This document shows positions 1-7,511 of a stretch of DNA of 29,493 nt, in pieces. Numbering within the stretch: position 1 is the first letter of the stretch; each line of letters opens with the position of its first letter. The notes beneath the pieces are model-generated. The model worked only from the letters and a program-made list of their open reading frames with translations. It made no database searches and was not told the origin of the DNA. This DNA is from Pseudomonadota bacterium (GTDB taxonomy: Bacteria > Pseudomonadota > Alphaproteobacteria > Rhizobiales > Segnochrobactraceae). The stretch lies in the NCBI GenBank assembly GCA_023442215.1, contig JAEZMP010000272.1:1-29493 (forward strand), in the 5' to 3' direction. A program made the translations under genes and the position numbers.

Positions 1-16
1 CCGAAGGAGACCTGTG

Positions 17-1393
17 ATGCGGCCCTTGATACACGGCGGCTATCTGATCACGATGAAGGGCGGCAAGGCCGATGTCGTCACCGACGGAGCGATCGTCATC
101 GAAGGCGACCGGATCGCGGCGGTCGGCGGCGATATCGACATCGCGACGGAAAAGGCGCTTGCCGACGAGGTGATTGATGCCCGCGGCCGCGCGATCCTGC
201 CGGGCTTCGTCAACACCCACACCCACGTCGCCGGCGCGCTTTCGAAGGCGCTGACCGAGGACGTGCCGACCTTCGGCGGCCCGTTCCGCATCGCGCTCGG
301 CATGCACGAGAACGTCATCACCCCGGAAGACATGCTGCTGCCGGGCATGGTGCACGCCATCGAGATGCTGAAGACCGGCACCACCACCATCAACGAATGC
401 TGGTGGAACCAGCCGCAATCCGCCCGCATCGTCGAGGCGACCGGCCTGCGCGGCATCGTCGCCTCGGAAATCCGCGAGGTCGATTCTTCGCGCATCGGCT
501 TCGGCCGCTATGAGCGGGAATGGGACCAGAGCCTGGTCGAGAAGGGCGTGGACGAGGCCATCGACCTTCTCGAGAACTGGCACGGCAAGGCGAACGGCCG
601 CATCACCTGCCGCGTCGCCCCGGATGGACCGGACCGCCTGCGGCCGGAGACGATGGGCCGCCTCGGCGAGCTCGCCCGCAAATACGGCGTCGGCCTCCAC
701 ACCCACCTCTGCGCGGTGCCGGGCGAGAACGAGTTCATGCTGAAGCTGTGGGGCAAGAAGTCGATCCCGCTGCTGCGCGATCTCGGCATGCTCGGCCCGG
801 ATTTCATCGGTGCCCACTGCGTCTACATGGACGACGAGGACATCGAGATCATGGTGGAGACCGGGGCGTGCATGTCGCACACCGCCTATCTCTGCGGCAA
901 GCGCGGCTACTATCCGCCGATCAAGAAGATCTACGACGCCGGCATGAACGTCGCGCTCGGCTCCGACTGGCTGTCGAACGACATGTTCAACGTGATGCGC
1001 GCCGGCATCCTGATCGCCCGCGTGCTGACCGGCGGCGTGGCGATCCGCGATGCCGAGGACGTGCTGCGCATGTCGACCTATGACGCCGCGAAATGCCTGG
1101 GGCTGCTCGACGAGGTCGGCTCGCTGGAGACGGGCAAGAAGGCCGACGTCATCCTGGTCGACATGACGACCTCGTGGGTGAACCCGCTGCGCGTGCAGAA
1201 CATCGTGACGAACCTCGTCTACAACGCCAATGGCGGCGACGTGACCCACGTGTTCGTCGACGGCGAATGCCTCGTCGCCGACAAGCAGCTGAAGAAGCTC
1301 GACGAGCGCGAATTGATCGCCGAGGCGCAGAAGGTCGCCGAGGACGTCTGGCGCCGCTCCGAGTACCTGTTCGCCGCCGAGGGCAGGCCGTAA
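17..1393 (+). CDS. Amidohydrolase-superfamily deaminase/hydrolase (TRZ/ATZ-like)
   Basis: A 458-residue cytoplasmic metal-dependent hydrolase of the amidohydrolase superfamily, in the branch that holds triazine hydrolases and guanine, S-adenosylhomocysteine and cytosine deaminases. The metal site is visible: an HTH pair in NTHTHVAG (H68, H70), HTHLC (H228, H230), GAHCV (H267) and GSDW (D317). The N- and C-terminal strands that form the small beta domain are present (ending near GKKADVILVD), so the protein is full length for the family. ATG at 17 is chosen over the adjacent GTG at 14 because AAGGAGA at 4-10 sits at ideal spacing. It appears to deaminate or hydrolyse a C-N bond in a ring compound; the substrate cannot be told. 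It converges on the sugar dehydrogenase gene, with a hairpin between them. Family assignment is firm, substrate unknown. Confidence 0.9.
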   Translation: MRPLIHGGYLITMKGGKADVVTDGAIVIEGDRIAAVGGDIDIATEKALADEVIDARGRAILPGFVNTHTHVAGALSKALTEDVPTFGGPFRIALGMHENVITPEDMLLPGMVHAIEMLKTGTTTINECWWNQPQSARIVEATGLRGIVASEIREVDSSRIGFGRYEREWDQSLVEKGVDEAIDLLENWHGKANGRITCRVAPDGPDRLRPETMGRLGELARKYGVGLHTHLCAVPGENEFMLKLWGKKSIPLLRDLGMLGPDFIGAHCVYMDDEDIEIMVETGACMSHTAYLCGKRGYYPPIKKIYDAGMNVALGSDWLSNDMFNVMRAGILIARVLTGGVAIRDAEDVLRMSTYDAAKCLGLLDEVGSLETGKKADVILVDMTTSWVNPLRVQNIVTNLVYNANGGDVTHVFVDGECLVADKQLKKLDERELIAEAQKVAEDVWRRSEYLFAAEGRP

Positions 1394-1418
1394 GCGCACG
1401 GCTGCCGGACCACCTCGC

Positions 1419-1440
1419 GGCCGGACGGGTTCGTCCGGCC
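1419..1440. terminator. Hairpin between convergent genes
   Basis: A perfect 9-bp inverted repeat (GGCCGGACG / CGTCCGGCC) with a GGTT loop lies between the convergent stop codons at 1393 and 1479. There is no clear T-tract on either strand, so it may be a bidirectional stop of moderate strength or only an mRNA 3' stabiliser. Confidence 0.55.
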
Positions 1441-1478
1441 GACGGAGCAGCGCGCGGGAGAAGCGGGGCGCCGCGGCG

Positions 1479-2660
1479 TCAGCTCTTCCCGGGCGTCAGC
1501 CGCAGCAGCCGGCCTTCCTCGGAATCCTCGATCAGCCAGACCGCGCCGTCCGGCGTGACCGCGACGTCGCGGATGCGGTTGCCGAGATCCCAGCGGTTGA
1601 CCTCGCGGCCAGAGCCGTCCGGCTCCACCTCGGCGCGGACGAGGGCCGTGGACGCAAGTCCGCCGATCAGCGCCGATCCGCGCCAGTCCGGAAACATCCG
1701 GCCCTCATAGAACACCAGGCCCGCGGGCGCGATCACCGGCGTCCAGTAGACGGCGGGTGCGGCGAACTCCGGACGGGTGTCGTGATCGGGGATCGGGGTG
1801 CCGTCGTAATTGTCGCCGTTCGAGACGATCGGCCAGCCGTAGTTACGACCGGGCAGGATGAGGTTCAGCTCGTCGCCGCCGCGCGGTCCCATCTCGTGCA
1901 GCCAGAGCCTGCCGTCGGGTGCGAAGGCGAGGCCATAGGGATTGCGGTGCCCCAGGCTCCACGTCTCGGCGCGGACACCACCGGCCGAGGCATTGGGGTT
2001 GTCGTCCGGCGTGGAGCCGTCGAGATTGAGCCGCAGCACCTTGCCGAGCGGCAGGTCGGGGTCCTGCGCCGTCTCCGGCCGCATGCGGTCGCCGACCGTC
2101 AGGAACAGGTGCTGCGCGTCCGGTGAGAATGCGATGATGCCGCCGGGCTGGCCGCCATTGCCGGCCGGCCCCTGCCGCCACAGCGTAGTGATGTCGGCGA
2201 GGCGCAGGCTGTTCTCGCTGCCGGCGAGGTGGGCCCGGGCGAGCACCAGCCCGCCGCCGCCGGATGTCGGCTCCACGTAGGTGAAATAGACCGTGCGGTC
2301 CGTCGCGAAGCGCGGCGAGATCGCCACGTCGAGCAGGCCATTCTGGCCGCCATACAGCACCTTCGGCACGCCGCGGACTTCGTGGCGCGTGCCCTGCTGG
2401 GTCGTGAGATAGAGCCGGCCCGGCTTCTCGGTGATGAGGAAGCGGCCGTCCGGCAGCACGGCGATCGCCCAGGGCGACGAGAAGGTCGCCACCGGCGTCA
2501 CCTTGAACGGGCGCTCTGCATCCGGCTTGTTGGTGCCCGCATTGACCGAGCGGACCGGGGTCTGCGCCGAGACGGAGCCGGTGGCAGCGAGGGATGGGAC
2601 GGCGACGCCGAGGGCGACGGCGAATTGGATCGCGAGAGCGGTGCGAGACTTGGCGGACAT
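1479..2660 (-). CDS. Secreted PQQ-dependent aldose (glucose/sorbosone) dehydrogenase
   Basis: A 393-residue protein of the soluble aldose sugar dehydrogenase family (YliI-like, six-bladed beta-propeller), which oxidises sugars in the periplasm with PQQ as cofactor. Visible family signatures are SSPWAIAVLPDGRFLITEKPG near the N-terminus, VYFTYVEP, a GDRMRPETAQDP calcium-loop region, GKVLRLNLDGS, SLGHRNPYGLAF, HEMGPRGGDELN and NYGWP. ATG at 2660 is used rather than the longer frame to 2786: it has GGGAG nine bases upstream and starts a clear signal peptide (MSAKSRT, a hydrophobic stretch, then SVSAQ). No PQQ synthesis genes are in the window. Family is confident; the actual sugar is unknown. 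Confidence 0.9.
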   Translation of the reverse strand: MSAKSRTALAIQFAVALGVAVPSLAATGSVSAQTPVRSVNAGTNKPDAERPFKVTPVATFSSPWAIAVLPDGRFLITEKPGRLYLTTQQGTRHEVRGVPKVLYGGQNGLLDVAISPRFATDRTVYFTYVEPTSGGGGLVLARAHLAGSENSLRLADITTLWRQGPAGNGGQPGGIIAFSPDAQHLFLTVGDRMRPETAQDPDLPLGKVLRLNLDGSTPDDNPNASAGGVRAETWSLGHRNPYGLAFAPDGRLWLHEMGPRGGDELNLILPGRNYGWPIVSNGDNYDGTPIPDHDTRPEFAAPAVYWTPVIAPAGLVFYEGRMFPDWRGSALIGGLASTALVRAEVEPDGSGREVNRWDLGNRIRDVAVTPDGAVWLIEDSEEGRLLRLTPGKS

Positions 2661-2994
2661 ACAGGCGTGCTCCCTCTGTGGCCCTGATGCGGCGGGCGGG
2701 CGACTATCGGCGACATGGGAGGCAACGCAAAGCCCCGATCCCGCGATCCATCGCGGTTTTGTCCACGCTGCCGGCGGCCGGCGCATTCCTTAGGAGAATT
2801 AAGAAAAAAGAAACCAAGCGTTTGAATTCAGTGCAATTTCAGGTTTGACGACATGAATCCTTTGCATCGATAAAGACCAGAATAACTGTCTTTCCTTGCT
2901 CCATTTCAGACCAAGCAAAGGCTTCTCCTTGATTGCGACATAAATCCGGTGCAGATTTTCCGCTATCGCCGCTCCGACCTGTAGGAGACGGATT
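2661..2994. other. AT-rich intergenic leader
   Basis: This 334-base gap separates two divergent genes. Bases about 2780-2970 are clearly richer in A and T than the rest of the window, with an A-run around 2801-2813 (a T-run in the direction of the sugar dehydrogenase). Promoters for both genes probably lie here, but I see no convincing -35/-10 pair. Overlapping open frames on the minus strand lack a ribosome binding site and are not called. Confidence 0.4.
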
Positions 2995-3267
2995 ATGTCG
3001 AAACCTAACCGCGCGACCCTGATCATCGGCCATGAAGCCGCTGTGCCGGTCGAATACGATATCGAGTTCAAGTTTTCCGACCAAGACGACAGTCTGAGCC
3101 GCGGCACCGTGTTTGGCGACTTTGAAGCGCTTTACAACGCCGTCGGCCGGAAGGACGTGTTCCTCGACATGGACAATGTCCGCATGAGGATCGTCGTCCA
3201 CTCACCACCCGATGGCCACGGCGCGCCGTTCACCAACCATGGTGTCGTCGGCCCGGTCGAAGGTTAA
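2995..3267 (+). CDS. Small hypothetical protein, 90 residues
   Basis: I do not recognise this family. The frame is supported by TAGGAGA at 2982-2988 seven bases before the ATG, and by a hairpin just after its stop. The product is soluble and acidic, with no signal peptide or membrane segment. It has alternating hydrophobic residues suggestive of beta strands (ATLIIG, VEYDIEFKF, VRMRIVVHS), a DxDD-type acidic stretch near residue 29, and a Gly/Pro-rich tail. It stands alone: the upstream neighbour is divergent and no gene follows for 600 bases. The AT-rich leader sets it apart from its surroundings and could mean recent arrival. No function is proposed. Confidence 0.6.
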   Translation: MSKPNRATLIIGHEAAVPVEYDIEFKFSDQDDSLSRGTVFGDFEALYNAVGRKDVFLDMDNVRMRIVVHSPPDGHGAPFTNHGVVGPVEG

Positions 3268-3272
3268 GCCAT

Positions 3273-3296
3273 CGGCCGGGTGAACCCATCCGGCCG
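3273..3296 (+). terminator. Hairpin after the 90-residue gene
   Basis: A perfect 7-bp stem (CGGCCGG / CCGGCCG) with a 10-base loop starts six bases after the stop codon. There is no T-tract, so the position is the main argument for a terminator. Confidence 0.4.
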
Positions 3297-3875
3297 CGTA
3301 TCGCGCTCTGAGGCATGGCTTCAGGGGCGTCGTCCGCTTTCTCCCTCTTCCTGAACGCGGCTGCGCCGGAATTGACCGGCGCCCCACGATGCGGCCTGGG
3401 CGGCCTGCCGTGTTCGCGCGGCGCCGCCCCGCCGGCATGACGGCGGGTGCGTTCGCGCGCCTGTCATCGCGCCCGACGGAGACGCCTCCCCTGAAATGCC
3501 CTGCGGCGATCGTTACATTTCAGCCGGAGCGTCGTTCCCGACCACGTCCCTCTAGAACCCGCCCGTTCGAGCCGGCATCCGGCTGCCTGCGGCCGCACGC
3601 TGTCCGCCGTCAGGCGGTCCCGCCATTGCGGGTCTCCACCCACGCGGGCACGCGCATACCCGTGACGCGCCGTTCCGGCACCGTGACGCTGCGGCAGCTT
3701 TCCGGTGTGCAGCCGTCGAAATCGGGCGGGGCATGGCCGTGTTGTGGTATCAACACGGTGCCGTTGCGGGCTTGTGGGGTTCCGGCCCCGTTCCCAGGTT
3801 TCGAACGGTCGCCGCTGTTATTGCGCCGGGCCGACCCGGCGTGGATGCCCCGTGAACTCTGGCAGGGAATGCAGG
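3297..3875. other. 579-base stretch without a supported gene
   Basis: Open frames run through this GC-rich stretch, but none has a ribosome binding site or a product that looks like a natural protein. Two perfect inverted repeats stand out. One is CCCGCCG/CGGCGGG at 3428-3447. The other is CCGTGTTG/CAACACGG at 3737-3758, which lies about 120 bases before the flavoprotein gene and could be an operator or part of a leader. No promoter could be assigned with confidence. Confidence 0.5.
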
Positions 3876-4442
3876 ATGAACAAGCTCAAGGTCGCCGTGA
3901 TCGTCGGCAGCAACCGGCGGGAGTCCATCAACCGCAAGCTCGCGGGAGCGCTGGTTCCTCTCCTCGGTGATCGGGCCACGGCCGGGTTCGTTCAGATCGA
4001 CGACCTGCCGATATACAACGCCGATCTCGAGGGCAGCCGTCCGGACGCCGTGAACCGCTTCACCTCCGAAGTCTGGGCGGCGGATGCGATCCTCGTCGTC
4101 ACGCCGGAACACAACCGGTCGCTGCCGGCGGTGCTGAAGAACGCGATCGACTGGGGTTCGAAGCCGTCCGACCGCAATGTGTGGAAGGGCAAGGTCGTCG
4201 TCATCACCGGCACCTCGCCGGGCGCCATCGGCACTGCCGTCGGCCAGCAGCACCTGCGCCAGATCCTCGGCGACCTCGGCAGCCTGGTCGTCGGAGGCGA
4301 GGCCTATATCGCCTTCAAGCCGGACCTGATCGGCGCGGACGGCCATATCGCCATCGAGGGCACGCGTGCGTTCCTTCAGGCCTATCTCGACAATTTCCTG
4401 TCGATCGCCGGCAAGATCGTGGCGCCGGGCTCCGTGTCCTGA
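3876..4442 (+). CDS. NAD(P)H-dependent FMN reductase-like flavoprotein
   Basis: A 188-residue flavodoxin-fold protein of the NADPH-dependent FMN reductase family (chromate/quinone/azo-reductase type), cytoplasmic. The phosphate-binding loop VGSNRRESINRKLA is at the N-terminus. The FMN-contacting segment TPEHNRSLPAVLKNAIDW follows near residue 75 (the common form is PEYN; this one has His). A second flavin loop, GTSPGAIGT, is near 110. ATG at 3876 is chosen because the family starts here and AGGGAA lies upstream; the open frame extends to 3705 but that part resembles no protein. It probably reduces free FMN, quinones or similar electrophiles. The stop codon lies inside a three-copy 16-base tandem repeat. 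It converges on the LysR gene. Confidence 0.88.
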   Translation: MNKLKVAVIVGSNRRESINRKLAGALVPLLGDRATAGFVQIDDLPIYNADLEGSRPDAVNRFTSEVWAADAILVVTPEHNRSLPAVLKNAIDWGSKPSDRNVWKGKVVVITGTSPGAIGTAVGQQHLRQILGDLGSLVVGGEAYIAFKPDLIGADGHIAIEGTRAFLQAYLDNFLSIAGKIVAPGSVS

Positions 4443-4474
4443 GGGCTCCGTGTTCTGACGGCTCCATAGCCTGA
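4427..4474 (+). repeat. Three tandem 16-base units spanning a stop codon
   Basis: Units at 4427-4442, 4443-4458 and 4459-4474 share the pattern gGGCTCCgtgtcCTGA. Units 1 and 2 differ at one base; unit 3 is more diverged. Each unit ends in TGA. Because 16 is not a multiple of three, the copies place TGA in all three forward frames, and the first is the actual stop of the flavoprotein gene. Confidence 0.8.
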
Positions 4475-4492
4475 GGGTTGCCGGCCTCTCTC

Positions 4493-5404
4493 TCAACCTT
4501 TCCCGTCCGCCTCGTCCATGGCCGCCGTCGCGCGGCTTTCCCGGGCGACGGCAAGCCAGGCGCGGGCGGCATCTGACAGATAGCCGCCGCGCCGCCAGAT
4601 CAGCGCCATGGTCCAGTCGGTGCCGGCTTCGTCCAGCGGAACCGCACGGACGGCCGGGTGCGGGCGCTGCGCCGCGATCAGACGCGGCAGGAACGCGACA
4701 CCGACGCCGGCGCCGGCGAGCGCCACGAGGAAATCGATCTGGCTGCTTCGCGCCGCGACCTCCGGCTCGAAGCCGTGCCGGCGGCAGGCCTCAAGCAGGA
4801 TGCGGTTGAGCGCGAAGCCCTGTTCGAACAGCAGGAACGGCAGGTCCCGCAATCCGCCGAGGCCGATCCGGTCCGCCGCGGCCAGCGGATGGCTGTGGGC
4901 GACGAGGGCGACCAGCGGCTCGCTGCGCATCTCCAGCCACTCGAACTCGTCGGCCACCGGCAGCAGCGAGGCCGCGAGATCGACCTCGCCGGCGCGCAAG
5001 ATCTCTTCCAGCCGGTCGCTGCCATGCTCCACGAGGCGGATGTCGATGCCGGGATAAAGCTGGCGATAGATCGCGAACAGCGGGGCGAACAGCGTGCTGG
5101 AGCCGATCGGTGGCAGGCCGAGACGAAGCGTTCCCCGTTTAAGGCCTCGGATTTCGGCGAGTTCGGCCATCAGGTCGTCACGGTCCGCGAGGAGCCGCAG
5201 GCCCCGGCGGTAGACCGCCTCGCCGGCTGCCGTCGGCGTGCTGCGATGGCCGATGCGGTCGAGCAAGGGCATCCCGACCTCGTCCTCCAGCTGCTTCACC
5301 GCCTTGCTGATCGCGGATTGCGTGGCGAACACGGTGCGCGCCGCCTGGGAAAACCCGCCCTGGCGCACGACTTCGACAAAAGCTCTGAGGGTTCTGAACT
5401 CCAT
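4493..5404 (-). CDS. LysR-family transcriptional regulator
   Basis: A 303-residue LysR-type regulator, normal length for the family. The N-terminal winged HTH is clear: MEFRTLRAFVEVVRQGGFSQ, then ARTVFATQSAISKAVKQLEDEVG and the wing LLDRIGHRSTPTAAGE. An effector-binding domain follows from about residue 90 (GTLRLGLPPIGSSTLFAPLF). The start is placed at 5404 because GGA lies seven bases before it; the in-frame ATG at 5410 would leave no spacing. It is divergent from cidA/cidB, the arrangement in which CidR-type LysR proteins control holin-like cid genes, so local control of that pair is the natural inference. A perfect inverted repeat at its 5' end suggests autoregulation. Confidence 0.9.
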   Translation of the reverse strand: MEFRTLRAFVEVVRQGGFSQAARTVFATQSAISKAVKQLEDEVGMPLLDRIGHRSTPTAAGEAVYRRGLRLLADRDDLMAELAEIRGLKRGTLRLGLPPIGSSTLFAPLFAIYRQLYPGIDIRLVEHGSDRLEEILRAGEVDLAASLLPVADEFEWLEMRSEPLVALVAHSHPLAAADRIGLGGLRDLPFLLFEQGFALNRILLEACRRHGFEPEVAARSSQIDFLVALAGAGVGVAFLPRLIAAQRPHPAVRAVPLDEAGTDWTMALIWRRGGYLSDAARAWLAVARESRATAAMDEADGKG

Positions 5405-5406
5405 TT

Positions 5407-5425
5407 TCATTCCATACAGGAATGA
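5407..5425. promoter_or_regulatory. Candidate LysR operator (7-bp inverted repeat)
   Basis: TCATTCC-ATACA-GGAATGA is a perfect dyad that contains a T-N11-A core (T5410, A5422), the classic LysR box. It sits at the very start of the LysR gene and 67 bases upstream of cidA, where a regulator could block its own expression and activate the divergent pair. Confidence 0.55.
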
Positions 5426-5491
5426 TAGGTAGTCCAACAAGTCGCTATGAGAATGGAACGCCGGCGCCTATCTTGGGGCCGGAGAAAAGCC

Positions 5492-5995
5492 ATGCCCTCT
5501 TCGCCGTCCCGTTCCGTTTCCCTATGCCCGGCCGGCCGCAGTTCGCGGTCCGGACGCCCGTGGTCCATGCGCCTCCTCGGCGTGCGGCTGCGCCGCGCGA
5601 TCCATCGCAGCCGTCTCGCCCAGATCGGCCTCATCGTGGTGTTGTGGCTCGCCGGCGATGTCGTCGTCGCGCTCTCCGGGCTGCCGCTGCCGGGCAGCAT
5701 CGTCGGGCTGGCGCTCGCCTTCGCCCTTCTCGCCAGCGGCCGGCTCAGGCTCGTCAGCCTGCGGCGCGGCGCGGACTGGTTCCTGGCGCGGATGCTGCTG
5801 TTCTTCGTCCCGGCGGTGCTCGCGGTGATCGACCATCACGAACTGTTCGGCCTCGTCGGGCTCAAGATCGTCGCCGTCATCGCCCTCGGCACCGCCGCCG
5901 TGATGGCGGCGACCGCGCTCACCGTCGATCTCTGCTGCCGCAGCGCGGCCCGTGAGAAGGAGAGCGGACATGATGCCGTCATTTCCGGGCGCTGA
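5492..5995 (+). CDS. CidA/LrgA-family membrane protein
   Basis: A 167-residue inner-membrane protein of the CidA/LrgA family. After a basic N-terminal extension of about 45 residues, unusually long for the family, the core begins at IGLIVVLWLAGDVVVALSGL. The diagnostic LPLPGSIVGLALAFALL follows, then LLFFVPAVLAVIDH and a last helix near IVAVIALGTAAVMAATAL. ATG at 5492 has GGAG seven bases upstream. Family members are described as holin-like or, in Bacillus, as part of a pyruvate-transport pair with the LrgB partner. The next gene starts inside this one, so the two are translationally coupled. A later in-frame ATG (5568) would give a more standard length. Confidence 0.85.
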   Translation: MPSSPSRSVSLCPAGRSSRSGRPWSMRLLGVRLRRAIHRSRLAQIGLIVVLWLAGDVVVALSGLPLPGSIVGLALAFALLASGRLRLVSLRRGADWFLARMLLFFVPAVLAVIDHHELFGLVGLKIVAVIALGTAAVMAATALTVDLCCRSAAREKESGHDAVISGR

Positions 5996-6692
5996 CCTTC
6001 CCGTCGCCGCTGTCGGTCGGGCGCTGTTCTGGTCGGCGGCCACCATCGGGCTCTATCTCGCCGCGAGCCGCCTGCACCGCCGCTGGCCGCGGTGGTGGCT
6101 GATGCCGCTCGCCCTCGCGCCGGCCCTCCTCATCGGGCTGGTGACGGCGCTGCACGTGCGCTACCGCGACTATATCCAGGGCACCGGGTGGCTGGTGATG
6201 CTGCTCGGGCCGGCGACGGTCGCCTTCGCGGTTCCGATCTACGAGCAGCGCGCGTTGATCCGCCGCCACTGGCCGGTGCTGCTGGCGGGGATGGTGGCGG
6301 GAAGCGCGACGGCGATGTTGTCGAGCTGGGCGCTCGCCACCCTCGTCGGGCTGGACGGCGTGCTGCGCCTGAGCCTGCTGCCGCGCTCGATCTCGACGCC
6401 GTTCGCCATGACGGTCTCGGGCGACATCGGCGGCATCCCAGATCTCACCGCCGTGTTCGTCGTGGCGACGGGCATCGTCGGCGCGGTGATGGGCGAGACG
6501 ATGCTGGCGCGGCTTCACTTGCGCTCGTCGCTGGCACGGGGCGCGTTGTTCGGCGTCGCCGCCCACGCGGCCGGAACGGCCAAGGCCCACGAGATCGGCC
6601 CGACCGAGGGCGCCGTCGCCGGCCTCGTGATGGTGCTGGTCGGGCTGATGAACGTGCTCACCGCCCCGGTGCTGGTGGCGCTGCTGCGCTAA
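5970..6692 (+). CDS. CidB/LrgB-family membrane protein
   Basis: A 240-residue polytopic inner-membrane protein of the LrgB/CidB family, the obligate partner of the upstream CidA-like protein. The family's conserved C-terminal half is plain: LGPATVAFAVPIYEQR, LLPRSISTPFAMTVSGDIGG (the SVTTPIA-like motif), GxxMGE and a GVAAHAAGTAKAHEIGPTEG segment. ATG at 5970 has AAGGAG seven bases upstream and overlaps cidA by 26 bases. The pair may act in small-acid (pyruvate-like) transport or in envelope stress and lysis control; the sequence does not decide between these. The LysR protein encoded divergently is the likely regulator. Confidence 0.92.
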   Translation: MMPSFPGADLPVAAVGRALFWSAATIGLYLAASRLHRRWPRWWLMPLALAPALLIGLVTALHVRYRDYIQGTGWLVMLLGPATVAFAVPIYEQRALIRRHWPVLLAGMVAGSATAMLSSWALATLVGLDGVLRLSLLPRSISTPFAMTVSGDIGGIPDLTAVFVVATGIVGAVMGETMLARLHLRSSLARGALFGVAAHAAGTAKAHEIGPTEGAVAGLVMVLVGLMNVLTAPVLVALLR

Positions 6693-6722
6693 AGCGGGGG
6701 CGGCTCAGGCGCGGCGCCGCAT

Positions 6723-7121
6723 TCAGAGCCAGTTCTCGGCCCTGACCCCCGGCATCCGGGCGAATTCCCGCATGTTGTTGGTGACGACGGTCAGCCCTTC
6801 GCTGCGGGCGTGGCCGCCGATCTGCATGTCGTGCGGGCCGCAGGGCGTTCCGGCCCGTTCCAGTTCCGCGCGCAACTGCCCGTAATGGGCCGCCGCCTTG
6901 CCGGCGAACGGGAGCACCTCCAGCCGCGCCACGAAATGCGCGATCGCGTTCAGGTTCTCAACCCGCCGCGCCGATTTCTCCGCGCCATAATGCAGATCGC
7001 CGAGCGTGATGCTGGAGATGCAGAGCTGTTCCGCCAATGCGTTGAACTTCTCTCGCAAAGCCTGCGGACAGGTCTTCATCACATAGATGCAGATGTTGGT
7101 GTCGAGCATGTAGGCTAGCAT
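6723..7121 (-). CDS. vapC: VapC-type PIN-domain ribonuclease toxin
   Basis: A 132-residue PIN-domain toxin that cleaves RNA when free of its antitoxin. The opening MLDTNICIY gives the first acidic residue D7. SSITLGDLHYGAEKS carries D42 where most VapC proteins have Glu. GPHDMQIGGHARSEG gives D98, and VTNNMREFARMPG is the usual C-terminal block. ATG at 7121 overlaps the antitoxin stop codon by one base (TGATG), so the toxin is translationally coupled. Length is standard. The Glu-to-Asp change keeps the charge, so activity is plausible but not certain. Confidence 0.93.
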   Translation of the reverse strand: MLAYMLDTNICIYVMKTCPQALREKFNALAEQLCISSITLGDLHYGAEKSARRVENLNAIAHFVARLEVLPFAGKAAAHYGQLRAELERAGTPCGPHDMQIGGHARSEGLTVVTNNMREFARMPGVRAENWL

Positions 7122-7354
7122 CAGAACGACTCGCGATCCTCCGCCGTGGGTTGCTCGCGCTCTGTCATGAAGTCGTCGGTGGCGCGCGGCCCGTTGAGGA
7201 ACAGGTCGTCCCACCGTTTGCCCTGGGGCACGATCACCCGGCTGCGGCCGATCTTGAGAATGTCGACCTGATGGACGTCCTCGGGAAAGGCCACGGCCTT
7301 CGGCAGCCGAACGGCCTGGCTGCGGTTGCTGGTGAACACGGTCGAGCTGGTCAT
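7121..7354 (-). CDS. vapB: VapB-type antitoxin with AbrB/MazE DNA-binding domain
   Basis: A 77-residue antitoxin. Residues 3-45 form a swapped-hairpin AbrB domain with the usual core FTSNRSQAVRLPKAVAFPED; the acidic C-terminal tail wraps the toxin. It is the first gene of the vapBC operon and overlaps vapC by one base. GGAG lies seven bases before the ATG. The AT-rich stretch just upstream (about 7365-7395) is where an autoregulatory operator would be expected; two GATAT units occur there, but no clean dyad is seen. Confidence 0.92.
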   Translation of the reverse strand: MTSSTVFTSNRSQAVRLPKAVAFPEDVHQVDILKIGRSRVIVPQGKRWDDLFLNGPRATDDFMTEREQPTAEDRESF

Positions 7355-7418
7355 CGTCCTGCTCCACGGATGTGATATTCAACTGGGATATACGTGCTCG
7401 CGGTAGCCGAAAATGCAA

Positions 7419-7448
7419 GGTCCCGGGCCATGGCGGTGCCCCGGGACC
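7419..7448 (-). terminator. Terminator of the liv-Tm1-TIM-SRPBCC operon
   Basis: A perfect 9-bp stem (GGTCCCGGG / CCCGGGACC) with a 12-base loop lies 64 bases beyond the last stop codon of the operon. Read on the minus strand it is followed by TTGCATTTTC, a T-rich tail, fitting an intrinsic terminator for this direction. Confidence 0.65.
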
Positions 7449-7511
7449 GTGTCATCGTCGCCGGCTGGAACGCCGCGCCGCCCGGGCAGAAGCCGGAGGC
7501 CAAGAGCCGGC

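Noticed and set aside
2839..3201. Minus-strand frame opposite the 90-residue gene
   Set aside because: Considered as an alternative because the plus gene is an orphan; but only the plus frame has a well-spaced ribosome binding site and a following hairpin.
3389..3875. Open frame entering the flavoprotein region from upstream
   Set aside because: Pro/Arg-rich product without family likeness or ribosome binding site; treated as non-coding.
6711..6720. GCGGCGCCGC palindrome between cidB and vapC as a terminator
   Set aside because: It is a short self-complementary word with no loop space and no T-tract.
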